From positions 1-31,395 of the IMG/VR virus record IMGVR_UViG_3300025132_000176: a DNA stretch of 31,395 nt. One strand, written 5' to 3'. Source of the stretch: a virus. Below are positions 15,426 through 21,289 of this stretch, in pieces (position 1 is the first letter of the stretch; every line of letters begins with the position of its first letter). Under the pieces are notes generated by a model, which was not told where the DNA came from, searched no databases, and worked only from the letters and a program-made list of their open reading frames with translations. Position numbers and translations under genes: made by a program.

Positions 15426-15779
15426 GTGGCATATACAAAATCAAATTTACTAATAGATCAAGGATCAACGTTTTCTACCACTATAACTGGTTATGATGTT
15501 GATGGCAACCTGCTGAACCTCACTGGCCACACCGTAGCTGGTAAAATCAAGTATAACTATAGCACAGGTACTTCTTTGGTAGATTTCACTGCTAGTATCC
15601 AGTCCGGGACAAACGGCGCTGCTTATGTCAGCGGATTAGTTGACTTATCACTAACCGCAACTCAAACGGCCGATTTAATTGTCGGTGACCTAAGATATGA
15701 CGTAGAAGTCACTAGTGGTTCAAATGTGACCCGTATACAGCAAGGTTTAGTTAGAGTATCTCCAGAAGTAACAGCTTAA
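15426..15779 (+). CDS. Small beta-rich virion-type protein
   Basis: 117 aa with a GTG start at 15426 (reading MAYTKSNLLID), supported by the promoter element 16 nt upstream. Sequence such as QGSTFSTTITGYDVDGNLLN, GKIKYNYSTG and LRYDVEVTSGSNVTRIQQGL resembles small phage Ig-like/BppU-type proteins that attach to tails or baseplates. No signal peptide. It converges with the nucleosidase gene, overlapping it tail to tail by 4 bp. Confidence 0.55.
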   Translation: MAYTKSNLLIDQGSTFSTTITGYDVDGNLLNLTGHTVAGKIKYNYSTGTSLVDFTASIQSGTNGAAYVSGLVDLSLTATQTADLIVGDLRYDVEVTSGSNVTRIQQGLVRVSPEVTA

Positions 15780-16321
15780 GACTTTCTTACGTTCTCCCAA
15801 ACTATCTCAAACAAGTTAGAGCCATCTGATACTCTTTCTTCCCAATTAGATTCTTGCTCGTCTTCTTCGCAAGAGTCCGTAATGTATTTGTGGCATAAAA
15901 ACTCCACGCCAAACTCCTTGCAGACTTTTGCATAAGCATAAGCTTCCATATCCACACAATCAATAGCTCTATCCCAAGCTTCTTGAGGGAACTCTGTCAC
16001 GAAGGAATCAAAAGATGCTACTGATGGCCCATAATCGCTCGTCTGGATAATTTTGTCATCTGGACTGTTGTCTATACCCGGATAAGAAAAACCACCGTTA
16101 ATAAACTCCGTGCACTCTATAACGTCACCTATTTTATAGTTGATACCACAGGCTGTGCCAAAATTTATGACTCTTTCTACTTCGGGGTTTTCGCCGAGAT
16201 ATTTAGACAGCTTCAAGGCCGCATTTGTTTTGCCTATTCCTGTTATTAGTCCTCTCGGACAATTTACTGTATGAATTTCTTTATATAGAGCTGCTACTAC
16301 TAATATTTTACTTTTACTCAT
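15776..16321 (-). CDS. MTA/SAH nucleosidase-like (purine phosphorylase family)
   Basis: 181 aa against about 230 in bacterial MTA/SAH nucleosidases. Conserved pieces in order: VVAALYKEI (E15, equivalent of the E12 acid), LITGIGKTNAA (26-35), VINFGTACG (51-59), DCVDMEAYAYAKVC (M125, E126 bind the ribose) and KYITDS (D149, general acid). All three catalytic positions of the family are therefore seen, with loops shortened. It would hydrolyse or phosphorolyse a purine nucleoside or S-adenosylhomocysteine-type compound, salvaging bases or relieving methyltransferase product inhibition. Coupled by a 4-nt overlap to the upstream unknown gene. Confidence 0.75.
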   Translation of the reverse strand: MSKSKILVVAALYKEIHTVNCPRGLITGIGKTNAALKLSKYLGENPEVERVINFGTACGINYKIGDVIECTEFINGGFSYPGIDNSPDDKIIQTSDYGPSVASFDSFVTEFPQEAWDRAIDCVDMEAYAYAKVCKEFGVEFLCHKYITDSCEEDEQESNWEERVSDGSNLFEIVWENVRKS

Positions 16322-17046
16322 GCTGATGGGTATTCTGGAATGTTGTCTTCTCTGTAAATTTTAGATCTTAGCGGAGAATGTTTTTCAACCTCTTTTTTAT
16401 CTTCTTCCGGATAATGGTTATAAAAAAAATAAGGGCTATTACCATATGATCTATCTATATCTTCTGAAGTAAGAGGATTGTTAAATATCTTTACTTTAGG
16501 GGGTTTATCTTTAGAGTACGGTACAATAAAGTCAGGATTATGCCAGCGCAAAAGATTATTGGGAGGTATGGCATAGTTTCCATCATCCAATTCCAAAAAG
16601 TGGTAGCATTTTGAATCCTGATCGTTCGCGTACCCAATATTGAGTTCATTAAGGTCTCCCTCGTAGTCGTCAATAGTAAAAACATACTTACCAGAACGCC
16701 ATACTCTGTCGCGGCAGAATACGTCAACCCTGCGGTTTTGCAGAAAGCCGAATGTTGTGACTGCGATATCATTATCTTGACAATCCCATGTTTGTAGAAG
16801 AGAAAGTCGTTTTTCTTCGTTTTCAGATAACGCGTCATAGTCCTCTTTATGACAAAACGCCGAAATCGGCATCTGCCAAAAAACCGCCCCAAACTGCGCT
16901 TGAAAATGAAAGTGCATAGGGCGGTTAATCATAGACTTTACACCAAATATATAACCTTCGGTCAATCCGGCATCTTCGGGGCCGAATATATAACTATTTC
17001 TGATGTAACACTGAACGTAAGGAGTATTAGCGTTTAATTGTGCCAT
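16318..17046 (-). CDS. Unknown phage protein
   Basis: 242 aa, aromatic- and Asp/Asn-rich, with Tyr/Phe/Trp clusters (MHFHFQAQFGAVFWQMP) and a charged end. No signal, membrane segment or catalytic motif is visible. It starts 1 nt after the small head-type gene and overlaps the nucleosidase, so the three form one unit. Not recognised. Confidence 0.6.
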   Translation of the reverse strand: MAQLNANTPYVQCYIRNSYIFGPEDAGLTEGYIFGVKSMINRPMHFHFQAQFGAVFWQMPISAFCHKEDYDALSENEEKRLSLLQTWDCQDNDIAVTTFGFLQNRRVDVFCRDRVWRSGKYVFTIDDYEGDLNELNIGYANDQDSKCYHFLELDDGNYAIPPNNLLRWHNPDFIVPYSKDKPPKVKIFNNPLTSEDIDRSYGNSPYFFYNHYPEEDKKEVEKHSPLRSKIYREDNIPEYPSA

Positions 17047-17047
17047 C

Positions 17048-17233
17048 CTAGTATATTATAACTCTTTCTTCTAAAGATGCATTAGTTTTTTTATCTTTAT
17101 TAGACCATTGCGAGTTACATACTGCATAACGCTGCTTAACATTGCCAAATTCTTCGCGCATGGCGTCGTCGCCCATGCATCTCTCCAGATATTTGCTTTT
17201 ATCTTCTTTTTTGCCGGGTTTTGGAAGAGGCAT
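17048..17233 (-). CDS. Short conserved phage protein (head-region type)
   Basis: 61 aa. MPLPKPGKKEDKSKYLERCM followed by EEFGNVKQRYAVCNSQW matches a recurrent phage motif, K--FI-RCM-D--M--EF----QR-AVC--QW, often seen alone or fused in head-assembly regions. Two Cys and a terminal Trp may form a small zinc or structural site. GTGTAA lies 14 nt before the ATG. Confidence 0.6.
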   Translation of the reverse strand: MPLPKPGKKEDKSKYLERCMGDDAMREEFGNVKQRYAVCNSQWSNKDKKTNASLEERVIIY

Positions 17234-17241
17234 ATAAATTT

Positions 17242-17247
17242 TTACAC
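17242..17247 (-). promoter_or_regulatory. GTGTAA promoter-like element abutting a terminator
   Basis: TTTTTTTGTGTAAAAATTTATATG reading leftward in two pieces: the T run belongs to the terminator at 17248-17273 and GTGTAA follows without a gap. Confidence 0.6.
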
Positions 17248-17273
17248 AAAAAAAGCTCCCGAAGGAGCTTTTA
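17248..17273 (-). terminator. Bidirectional intrinsic terminator
   Basis: AAAAGCTCC / GGAGCTTTT with a short CGAA-type loop and T runs on both strands. On the minus strand it ends the basic exported-protein gene. Confidence 0.8.
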
Positions 17274-17336
17274 GTTGCATTGACATCTTAAAATACGTCT
17301 AGCGTATTAATGTTCTAAAATACATACTACTTTATC

Positions 17337-17729
17337 TTATTCGCCGGGCTTATTATTATCAATAATTTTATCGCGCTTGTTAGCAAACTCTTTTTTGATC
17401 TCCATCATGCGTTTTTTCATTTCTTTCTGATGTTCTTTTCTCAATTCCAAGAGTTCTTTATGAAGCTCGCGCATCTTCTCTCTGATCTCATTTAATTCGG
17501 GGCTCTGTATATCTTTGCCGCTAAATTTCTTCTTCATTTCATCTCTACGCTTTTTTCTCTTGTCGTGAGCTGCTTTGAAGCGCTCTTTCATCTTTTCTCG
17601 ATCAATTTTCTTTTCTGGACGAGGTTTTTCCGGTTTTTCCTTGCCTTTTCTTGGTTTTGCCTCGAGAGTTACAACCGAAGCGGCGAAAACAGCCACTAAG
17701 CCAATTTTAAGTAGATTTCTAATCAACAT
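17337..17729 (-). CDS. Exported, highly basic helical protein
   Basis: 130 aa. A signal peptide (MLIRNLLKIGLVAVFAASVV, cleavage probably after LEA) precedes a very Lys/Glu/Arg-rich helical body (KKIDREKMKERFKAAHDKRK, EKMRELHKELLELRKEHQKE). The layout resembles Spy/CpxP-like periplasmic helical proteins without their LTxxQ motifs. It could be a periplasmic chaperone or envelope-binding lysis factor. The start is fixed by GTGTAA 17 nt upstream; a terminator lies downstream. Confidence 0.6.
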   Translation of the reverse strand: MLIRNLLKIGLVAVFAASVVTLEAKPRKGKEKPEKPRPEKKIDREKMKERFKAAHDKRKKRRDEMKKKFSGKDIQSPELNEIREKMRELHKELLELRKEHQKEMKKRMMEIKKEFANKRDKIIDNNKPGE

Positions 17730-17740
17730 GACACAAATCT

Positions 17741-17746
17741 TTACAC
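17741..17746 (-). promoter_or_regulatory. GTGTAA promoter-like element (left arm of inverted repeat)
   Basis: Part of TTACACAAA ... TTTGTGTAA (17741-17767), a 9-bp inverted repeat forming two divergent promoters. Confidence 0.6.
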
Positions 17747-17761
17747 AAATTATGTTTTTTT

Positions 17762-17767
17762 GTGTAA
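17762..17767 (+). promoter_or_regulatory. GTGTAA promoter-like element (right arm of inverted repeat)
   Basis: TTTGTGTAATTATTTTCGC, 18 nt before the ATG at 17780. Confidence 0.6.
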
Positions 17768-17779
17768 TTATTTTCGCAA

Positions 17780-18067
17780 ATGGGTGAAGGCAACAAGAAA
17801 ATTAGTTTTGCAGACTTAGACGGCTTTCTAAAGTTCGCGCCCATCATTGGCATAGGTGTTTTAGCTTATTTACAAACTTTATTTCCAAGTAAAGTAGAAT
17901 TCGAAAAGCTAGAGGATCATCTGATTCAAATGGATAAGAAAATAACAGAAATTACTATACTCCAAAAAGATACTTCCAATAACAGTAACGCAATCAGAGA
18001 TCTCAACACAAGGCTAAGACAAATTGAAATTGAATTAGCCAGACACCACGCCGAAGATAACAAATGA
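17780..18067 (+). CDS. Membrane-anchored coiled-coil protein (holin/spanin-like?)
   Basis: 95 aa. One transmembrane helix (FAPIIGIGVLAYLQTLFP, about residues 19-36) is followed by a coiled coil (FEKLEDHLIQMDKKITEITI, RDLNTRLRQIEIELARHH). A single N-terminal span with an extended helix suits an inner-membrane spanin subunit, an anti-holin or a small structural anchor. First gene of a four-gene overlapped unit. Confidence 0.6.
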   Translation: MGEGNKKISFADLDGFLKFAPIIGIGVLAYLQTLFPSKVEFEKLEDHLIQMDKKITEITILQKDTSNNSNAIRDLNTRLRQIEIELARHHAEDNK

Positions 18068-18375
18068 TAAAATCATTTTTATTAGCGGCCGTTCTATCAT
18101 TTCAACACGATTTAGAGATAAAAATCAATGGACTAGTATGTTCTTCCTGCGGAATTGGTATCAAACGCGGATTCAAACGCGAAATTAACGTAAATGACAT
18201 CAAATTTGATGTCAAAAAGCAATTAGCTCTAGTTGACCTCAAAGAAAGTGACTCCGGTAGAGTTTATTGGATATCTAATCAGAAAATTCTTAAAATAGTA
18301 AAGGACGCAGGCTATGAAGTCACTAGTATCAAAAGAATTAGTAACGCAAAGCCGCGAAGATACAATAAACCATGA
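18064..18375 (+). CDS. Exported HMA (heavy-metal-associated) domain protein
   Basis: 103 aa. MIKSFLLAAVLSFQH looks like a short signal peptide or anchor. Residues 17-92 follow the HMA fold pattern: LEIKINGLVCSSCGIGIKRG (metal-site C26 and C29 in place of GMTCxxC), then FDVKKQLALVDLK and KILKIVKDAGYEVTSIKR. HMA domains bind Cu(I), Hg(II) or Zn(II) through the two cysteines. A phage-borne periplasmic form may sequester metal or modify envelope proteins (inference). It overlaps the previous gene by 4 nt. Confidence 0.7.
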   Translation: MIKSFLLAAVLSFQHDLEIKINGLVCSSCGIGIKRGFKREINVNDIKFDVKKQLALVDLKESDSGRVYWISNQKILKIVKDAGYEVTSIKRISNAKPRRYNKP

Positions 18376-18494
18376 AAGAGTTAATTGGTAAATTTATATG
18401 CTACGTACTAACCGTAGCGGATTTTTTTATAAAAATACTACTTCCTAGTGGTAATAAATATAAAATGTATAATTCTGGAAGGGACATGAAATAA
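18372..18494 (+). CDS. 40-aa membrane-associated peptide
   Basis: Starts MKELIGKFICYVLTVADFFI and ends with a polar tail (PSGNKYKMYNSGRDMK). ATGA overlap with the HMA gene and TAATG overlap with the next frame support translation. Probably a small membrane protein. Unrecognised. Confidence 0.5.
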   Translation: MKELIGKFICYVLTVADFFIKILLPSGNKYKMYNSGRDMK

Positions 18495-18553
18495 TGTGCA
18501 CAAATAAAGACTGCTTCGAAGACACTTGCCAAGGCGAATGTAAAAAAGATTAA
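18494..18553 (+). CDS. 19-aa four-cysteine micropeptide
   Basis: MCTNKDCFEDTCQGECKKD, spacing C-x4-C-x4-C-x3-C, enough to bind one metal ion or form two disulphides. Its ATG overlaps the preceding stop (TAATG). Following an HMA protein, a metal-binding micropeptide is plausible, but length alone makes the call uncertain. Confidence 0.4.
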   Translation: MCTNKDCFEDTCQGECKKD

Positions 18554-18780
18554 TTATCTTTGCTATAATATCTTTTTTTATACTCTTTAACCTTATCTGG
18601 GTTGTTCTTCTGCCATTCTAAAGAATTTTTTATAATTTTGTCTTTTTTTCTCTTGTAATATTCCTTGGCGGCCAAATTATCACATTTTTTACATCTATAT
18701 TTGTATCCATCCTTGGTCTTACTCTGCTTGCGGAAATCCTCGAAGGATTTCTCGAGCCCGCAGGCGGTGCAAATCTTCAT
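18550..18780 (-). CDS. HNH-associated zinc-finger protein (no HNH core)
   Basis: 76 aa from the ATG at 18780 (MKICTACGLEKSFEDFRKQS); the open frame extends further, but this start fits the family. CTACG ... YRCKKCDN forms a four-Cys zinc site of the kind preceding many phage HNH endonuclease domains. The basic tail (EYYKRKKDKI, KEYKKRYYSKDN) then stops before any HNH motif. It may be a truncated homing-endonuclease remnant or a small DNA-binding protein. Convergent with the micropeptide gene. Confidence 0.55.
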   Translation of the reverse strand: MKICTACGLEKSFEDFRKQSKTKDGYKYRCKKCDNLAAKEYYKRKKDKIIKNSLEWQKNNPDKVKEYKKRYYSKDN

Positions 18781-18954
18781 ACTTATATTATATGTAGAAA
18801 TTAGATTTTTGAAAATATATTTTAGCAACCTACCTTCGGGATTTTTGAAAAAGTCATTTGGAGAGGGTCGGGGAGATTGATTTCCATCCCCCCCCGCCGG
18901 TCGCTGTATTATTATTTTACAAATTTTTTAGAAAAATACCCTTGTCGCAAGTGC

Positions 18955-18962
18955 CGTGCCAA
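18955..18962 (+). promoter_or_regulatory. CGTGCCAA element
   Basis: Word CGTGCCAA, 58 nt (start to start) upstream of the TTGACA at 19013. The rest of 18829-19012 is AT-rich with a C-run near 18888 and no gene. Confidence 0.4.
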
Positions 18963-19012
18963 CTGCTGTGATTTATAAAAAAAACTTTTTTCAATAAAAT
19001 TAAATTTATCTG

Positions 19013-19075
19013 TTGACAACCCCCCGCTTTACCCTATAGGGTAACGCCGTGCCGCGCAATGAGGCCCGGCACTCA
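19013..19075 (+). promoter_or_regulatory. Sigma70-like promoter with leader hairpin
   Basis: TTGACA (19013-19018), 16 nt, TATAGG (19035-19040). A hairpin GTGCC / GGCAC (19049-53 with 19068-72) follows, with an alternative TGAG / CTCA stem, then an A run into the ATG at 19089. Confidence 0.65.
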
Positions 19076-19088
19076 TTTAAGAAAAAAA

Positions 19089-19493
19089 ATGAATACTATA
19101 ACGAAAACCGAGCAAGTCAAAAAGGACGCGCAAAAGGCCCAACTGTTGGCCATCGTGTCTGAGATGGCTGTTCTGGAAAAGCGCGCATCGCGCTTGCGGA
19201 AACGGTTCACCGCCGCCCGTGATTACCTCGCTGAAAAGGCGGGGATTGTTGGCTCGACTGAAGTCGAGAGTGAAACGGTCGAAGTCTACAACGGAGTCGC
19301 CATCCAATATACGCCGCGCAAAGCGTATCAAGTGGCGGCGAGCTACCGTTGCAACGTCTCCGGAGACGCCGTAAAAGAGGCGAAAAAGGGAGAAGTCGGA
19401 GAAGCGGCCATTCGCCTGCGTTTCATCGCGGAGTATGAAAATGAGATGGCCGAGGCTGGCATCTCCCCGTACACCAAAATCTACGGGAAGTAA
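19089..19493 (+). CDS. Unknown early-region protein
   Basis: 134 aa from the ATG at 19089. The N-terminal half is helical (AQLLAIVSEMAVLEKRASRL), followed by a beta-like centre (VESETVEVYNGVAIQYTPRK) and another helix. It is more GC-rich than the left half of the window, with codons such as GCG, CGC and GCC, which suggests a different origin. Own promoter and strong terminator make it monocistronic. Not recognised. Confidence 0.6.
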   Translation: MNTITKTEQVKKDAQKAQLLAIVSEMAVLEKRASRLRKRFTAARDYLAEKAGIVGSTEVESETVEVYNGVAIQYTPRKAYQVAASYRCNVSGDAVKEAKKGEVGEAAIRLRFIAEYENEMAEAGISPYTKIYGK

Positions 19494-19501
19494 GTGAACG
19501 T

Positions 19502-19531
19502 GGGGCGGGGATTTACTCCCCGCCCTTTTTT
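19502..19531 (+). terminator. Intrinsic terminator
   Basis: GGGCGGGGA / TCCCCGCCC, 5-nt loop, then TTTTTT. Confidence 0.9.
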
Positions 19532-19555
19532 AAATAAATAAATCAAATAAATAAA

Positions 19556-19744
19556 ATGTCAAAAATATCTTATAGCGAACAAATCCGAAGCGGGTACAAT
19601 TACCTCGCTGGCAGAGTTAATGAATTAAAGGCTGAAAATAAAAAATTAAAGGCTGAAAATTCGAAGTTAAAGGCGGACTTATTCCGCGCTACTTTTGGCG
19701 GGCGGTTGCCCTGTAACAACGGAGGAATACAAGATGCGCGATGA
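19556..19744 (+). CDS. Small heptad-repeat protein
   Basis: 62 aa. Three near-identical heptads, LKAENKK, LKAENSK, LKADLFR (about residues 24-44), form a short leucine-zipper-like coil, also visible as a DNA direct repeat. The start sits in an AT-rich run (AATAAATAAAATG). Its 3' end overlaps a 27-aa membrane peptide gene. Function unknown. Confidence 0.5.
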   Translation: MSKISYSEQIRSGYNYLAGRVNELKAENKKLKAENSKLKADLFRATFGGRLPCNNGGIQDAR

Positions 19745-19817
19745 ATTCACTTGGCGCGATGCGCTTGGCGGTTTGTTTCTAATGACCTCCGCCCTGATTG
19801 TTTGGATTCTGTTTTAA
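19734..19817 (+). CDS. 27-aa membrane peptide
   Basis: Begins MRDEFTWRDALGG, then a hydrophobic helix (LFLMTSALIVWILF). GGAGG at 19721-19725, 8 nt before the ATG, is one of the few clear Shine-Dalgarno sites in the window. It overlaps the previous gene by 11 nt and is closed by a terminator. Confidence 0.55.
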   Translation: MRDEFTWRDALGGLFLMTSALIVWILF

Positions 19818-19838
19818 TAACGAACCAAGCCAAACCAC

Positions 19839-19867
19839 ACCGGCCCCCAAACGGGGCCGGTTTTTTT
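19839..19867 (+). terminator. Intrinsic terminator
   Basis: ACCGGCCCC / GGGGCCGGT with a 5-nt loop and TTTTTTT. Confidence 0.9.
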
Positions 19868-20191
19868 GTGCCTAGTGCTGAAAACCTAGCATTTGCTGGC
19901 CTTTTTCAAAAATGCCATTTGCGGGCCCGTAAACGTGCCGCCACGGCCTTTTCATTGCCCGCCGGTGTACTGACCCACCCCAAAAATAAAACGTCAAAAT
20001 TTATCGTTAACGTAAAATTACAGTTTTACAAAAAAAGTATAATTCTATAATGGCCTGACCGTTATAATTTTATAAAATTTTTATAATTGTATCACCGCGC
20101 GGCGCGGCCCGCCCTCGCCGATTATTTGGTATTTGTGTATTTGTTATTTATTATTTTACAATTTATTATTTATAATGTAATTGACAGGGGC
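19868..20191. other. Gene-free spacer with repeat copy A
   Basis: No convincing gene. An open frame crosses it only by reading through the terminator. Contains the word TAGCATTTGCT near 19888 (also near 22564), repeat A (20037-20107) and AT-rich filler. Confidence 0.5.
20037..20107 (+). repeat. Spacer repeat, copy A
   Basis: Begins GTATAATTCTATAATGGCC, continues with TATAATT-type words and ends in a GC palindrome (CCGCGCGGCGCGG). By eye it aligns with 20954-21025 over most of its length. Confidence 0.6.
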
Positions 20192-20216
20192 AAAAAAAAC
20201 GCGCCCGTAGGCGCGT
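20192..20216 (-). terminator. Intrinsic terminator
   Basis: Minus strand: ACGCGCC TACG GGCGCGT followed by TTTTTTT; ends the gene at 20236. Confidence 0.9.
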
Positions 20217-20235
20217 AATATTAAATTGTAAAAAA

Positions 20236-20805
20236 TTAATTCCTAAGATCTGGCAAGCGCCTCCCCCGCCTTTTATCCGAACCGGCGAAAACAATGTCTG
20301 CATCGCGCAGCGCAGCAGTCGCGCCCATAGGACGGGCCACCTCGATCTTTTCAATCTTAAACAGCTCCATCCTAGGATCAAACGCTTCAAAACCGTTGCG
20401 AGAGCAAATGGGCCCAACATGGTACAGCACAAACTCGCGCTTGTAGGCGTCCTCGAAAAAGATTTTGCCACGGGTTTCCATATCAATATGATCGCATTCT
20501 CGGATCCAACTAGCATCCCAGTCGCCGACCGTGTACTGGCTGCTGCTATTCACACAGGCGCTCGACCAGTCTCTAATATCTTCCCGAACCGAACGCGGGT
20601 AGCTATCGTGACGGTCAACATTCGCGCCCGTATAATTCGCCAGCATATCGTCTGATGCGATATAAAGCTGGGGAAACCATATCGAACGCAGGGAGCCGTC
20701 ACCGGGCCATGTATGCACGCCAGCATAGATTAACAAATCGATACGGCCAAGATCAGGGGTTTCAAACGAGTGTAGTACCATTTTTTGATGTTCTTCAGTT
20801 TTCAT
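20236..20805 (-). CDS. Unknown protein
   Basis: 189 aa from the ATG at 20805 (MKTEEHQKMVLHSFETPDLG). Soluble, Asp/Trp/Arg-rich, with beta-like segments (GRIDLLIYAGVHTW, FVLYHVGPICS). Moderately GC-rich compared with the AT-rich flanks. It stands alone between repeat copies A and B, with its own leader hairpin and terminator. No family recognised. Confidence 0.55.
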   Translation of the reverse strand: MKTEEHQKMVLHSFETPDLGRIDLLIYAGVHTWPGDGSLRSIWFPQLYIASDDMLANYTGANVDRHDSYPRSVREDIRDWSSACVNSSSQYTVGDWDASWIRECDHIDMETRGKIFFEDAYKREFVLYHVGPICSRNGFEAFDPRMELFKIEKIEVARPMGATAALRDADIVFAGSDKRRGRRLPDLRN

Positions 20806-20812
20806 ATTAAAA

Positions 20813-20827
20813 CGGCGATTTACGCCG
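20813..20827 (-). promoter_or_regulatory. Leader hairpin
   Basis: CGGCG / CGCCG with a 5-nt loop, 8 nt upstream of the ATG at 20805. A weak promoter (TAGTAT at 20837-20842, poor -35) lies upstream. Confidence 0.5.
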
Positions 20828-20953
20828 GGGGCAAAAATACTAAATAAAATTGTGAGCGACAAGCGGTTTTTTTAAATTAATTTTTTACCGGTGAAAATTT
20901 ATTCTTTTATCAAATAATTGTAAAAGTATAATGATTATAGTTTTATCAAAAAA

Positions 20954-21025
20954 ATATAATTGTATAATGGCCAGATTGATTATAGTTTTATAGAATTATT
21001 ATAATTGTCTCCGCGCAGCGCGCGG
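20954..21025 (+). repeat. Spacer repeat, copy B
   Basis: Begins ATATAATTGTATAATGGCC and ends in CCGCGCAGCGCGC; direct repeat of copy A, the two flanking the gene at 20236-20805. Confidence 0.6.
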
Positions 21026-21240
21026 GCGCTGCCCGCCGCGCCGATTATAGTTATTTGAGGATTATTTATTTATAAATTATTTATAATTTAATCTTTTGTA
21101 ATCCGCTTCGCGGCGCGAAGGATCGTTATAATTTTATCATTATTTAATAATTATTTAATTCCAATTCTTTTATAATTGGCACGCCACCTGCTAGCGTTAT
21201 TATTTATTATTTTATTTGTATTTAGTAATTATTAATTTAT

Positions 21241-21270
21241 AAAAAAAGGAGCAGCATGTAAGCTGCCCCC
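21241..21270 (-). terminator. Intrinsic terminator
   Basis: Minus strand: GGCAGC / GCTGCTCC hairpin followed by TTTTTTT, just after the DUF932-like gene. Confidence 0.85.
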
Positions 21271-21289
21271 AGTTTTGAGAATTATTATT

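Larger units (their letters stand above)
20806..21240. other. Gene-free AT-rich spacer with GC palindromes
   Basis: Holds the leader of the minus-strand gene, repeat copy B (20954-21025), a second GC hairpin near 21107-21124 (CCGCTTCGCGGCGCGAAGG) and low-complexity TTATTTAT filler. No gene seen. Confidence 0.5.

Noticed and set aside
19751-20050. 99-codon frame across the terminator at 19839-19867
   Set aside because: It reads through a strong terminator and spacer repeat, and has an implausible composition.
20813-20862. Longer start for the gene at 20236-20805
   Set aside because: The extension would place the leader hairpin and promoter region inside the gene.
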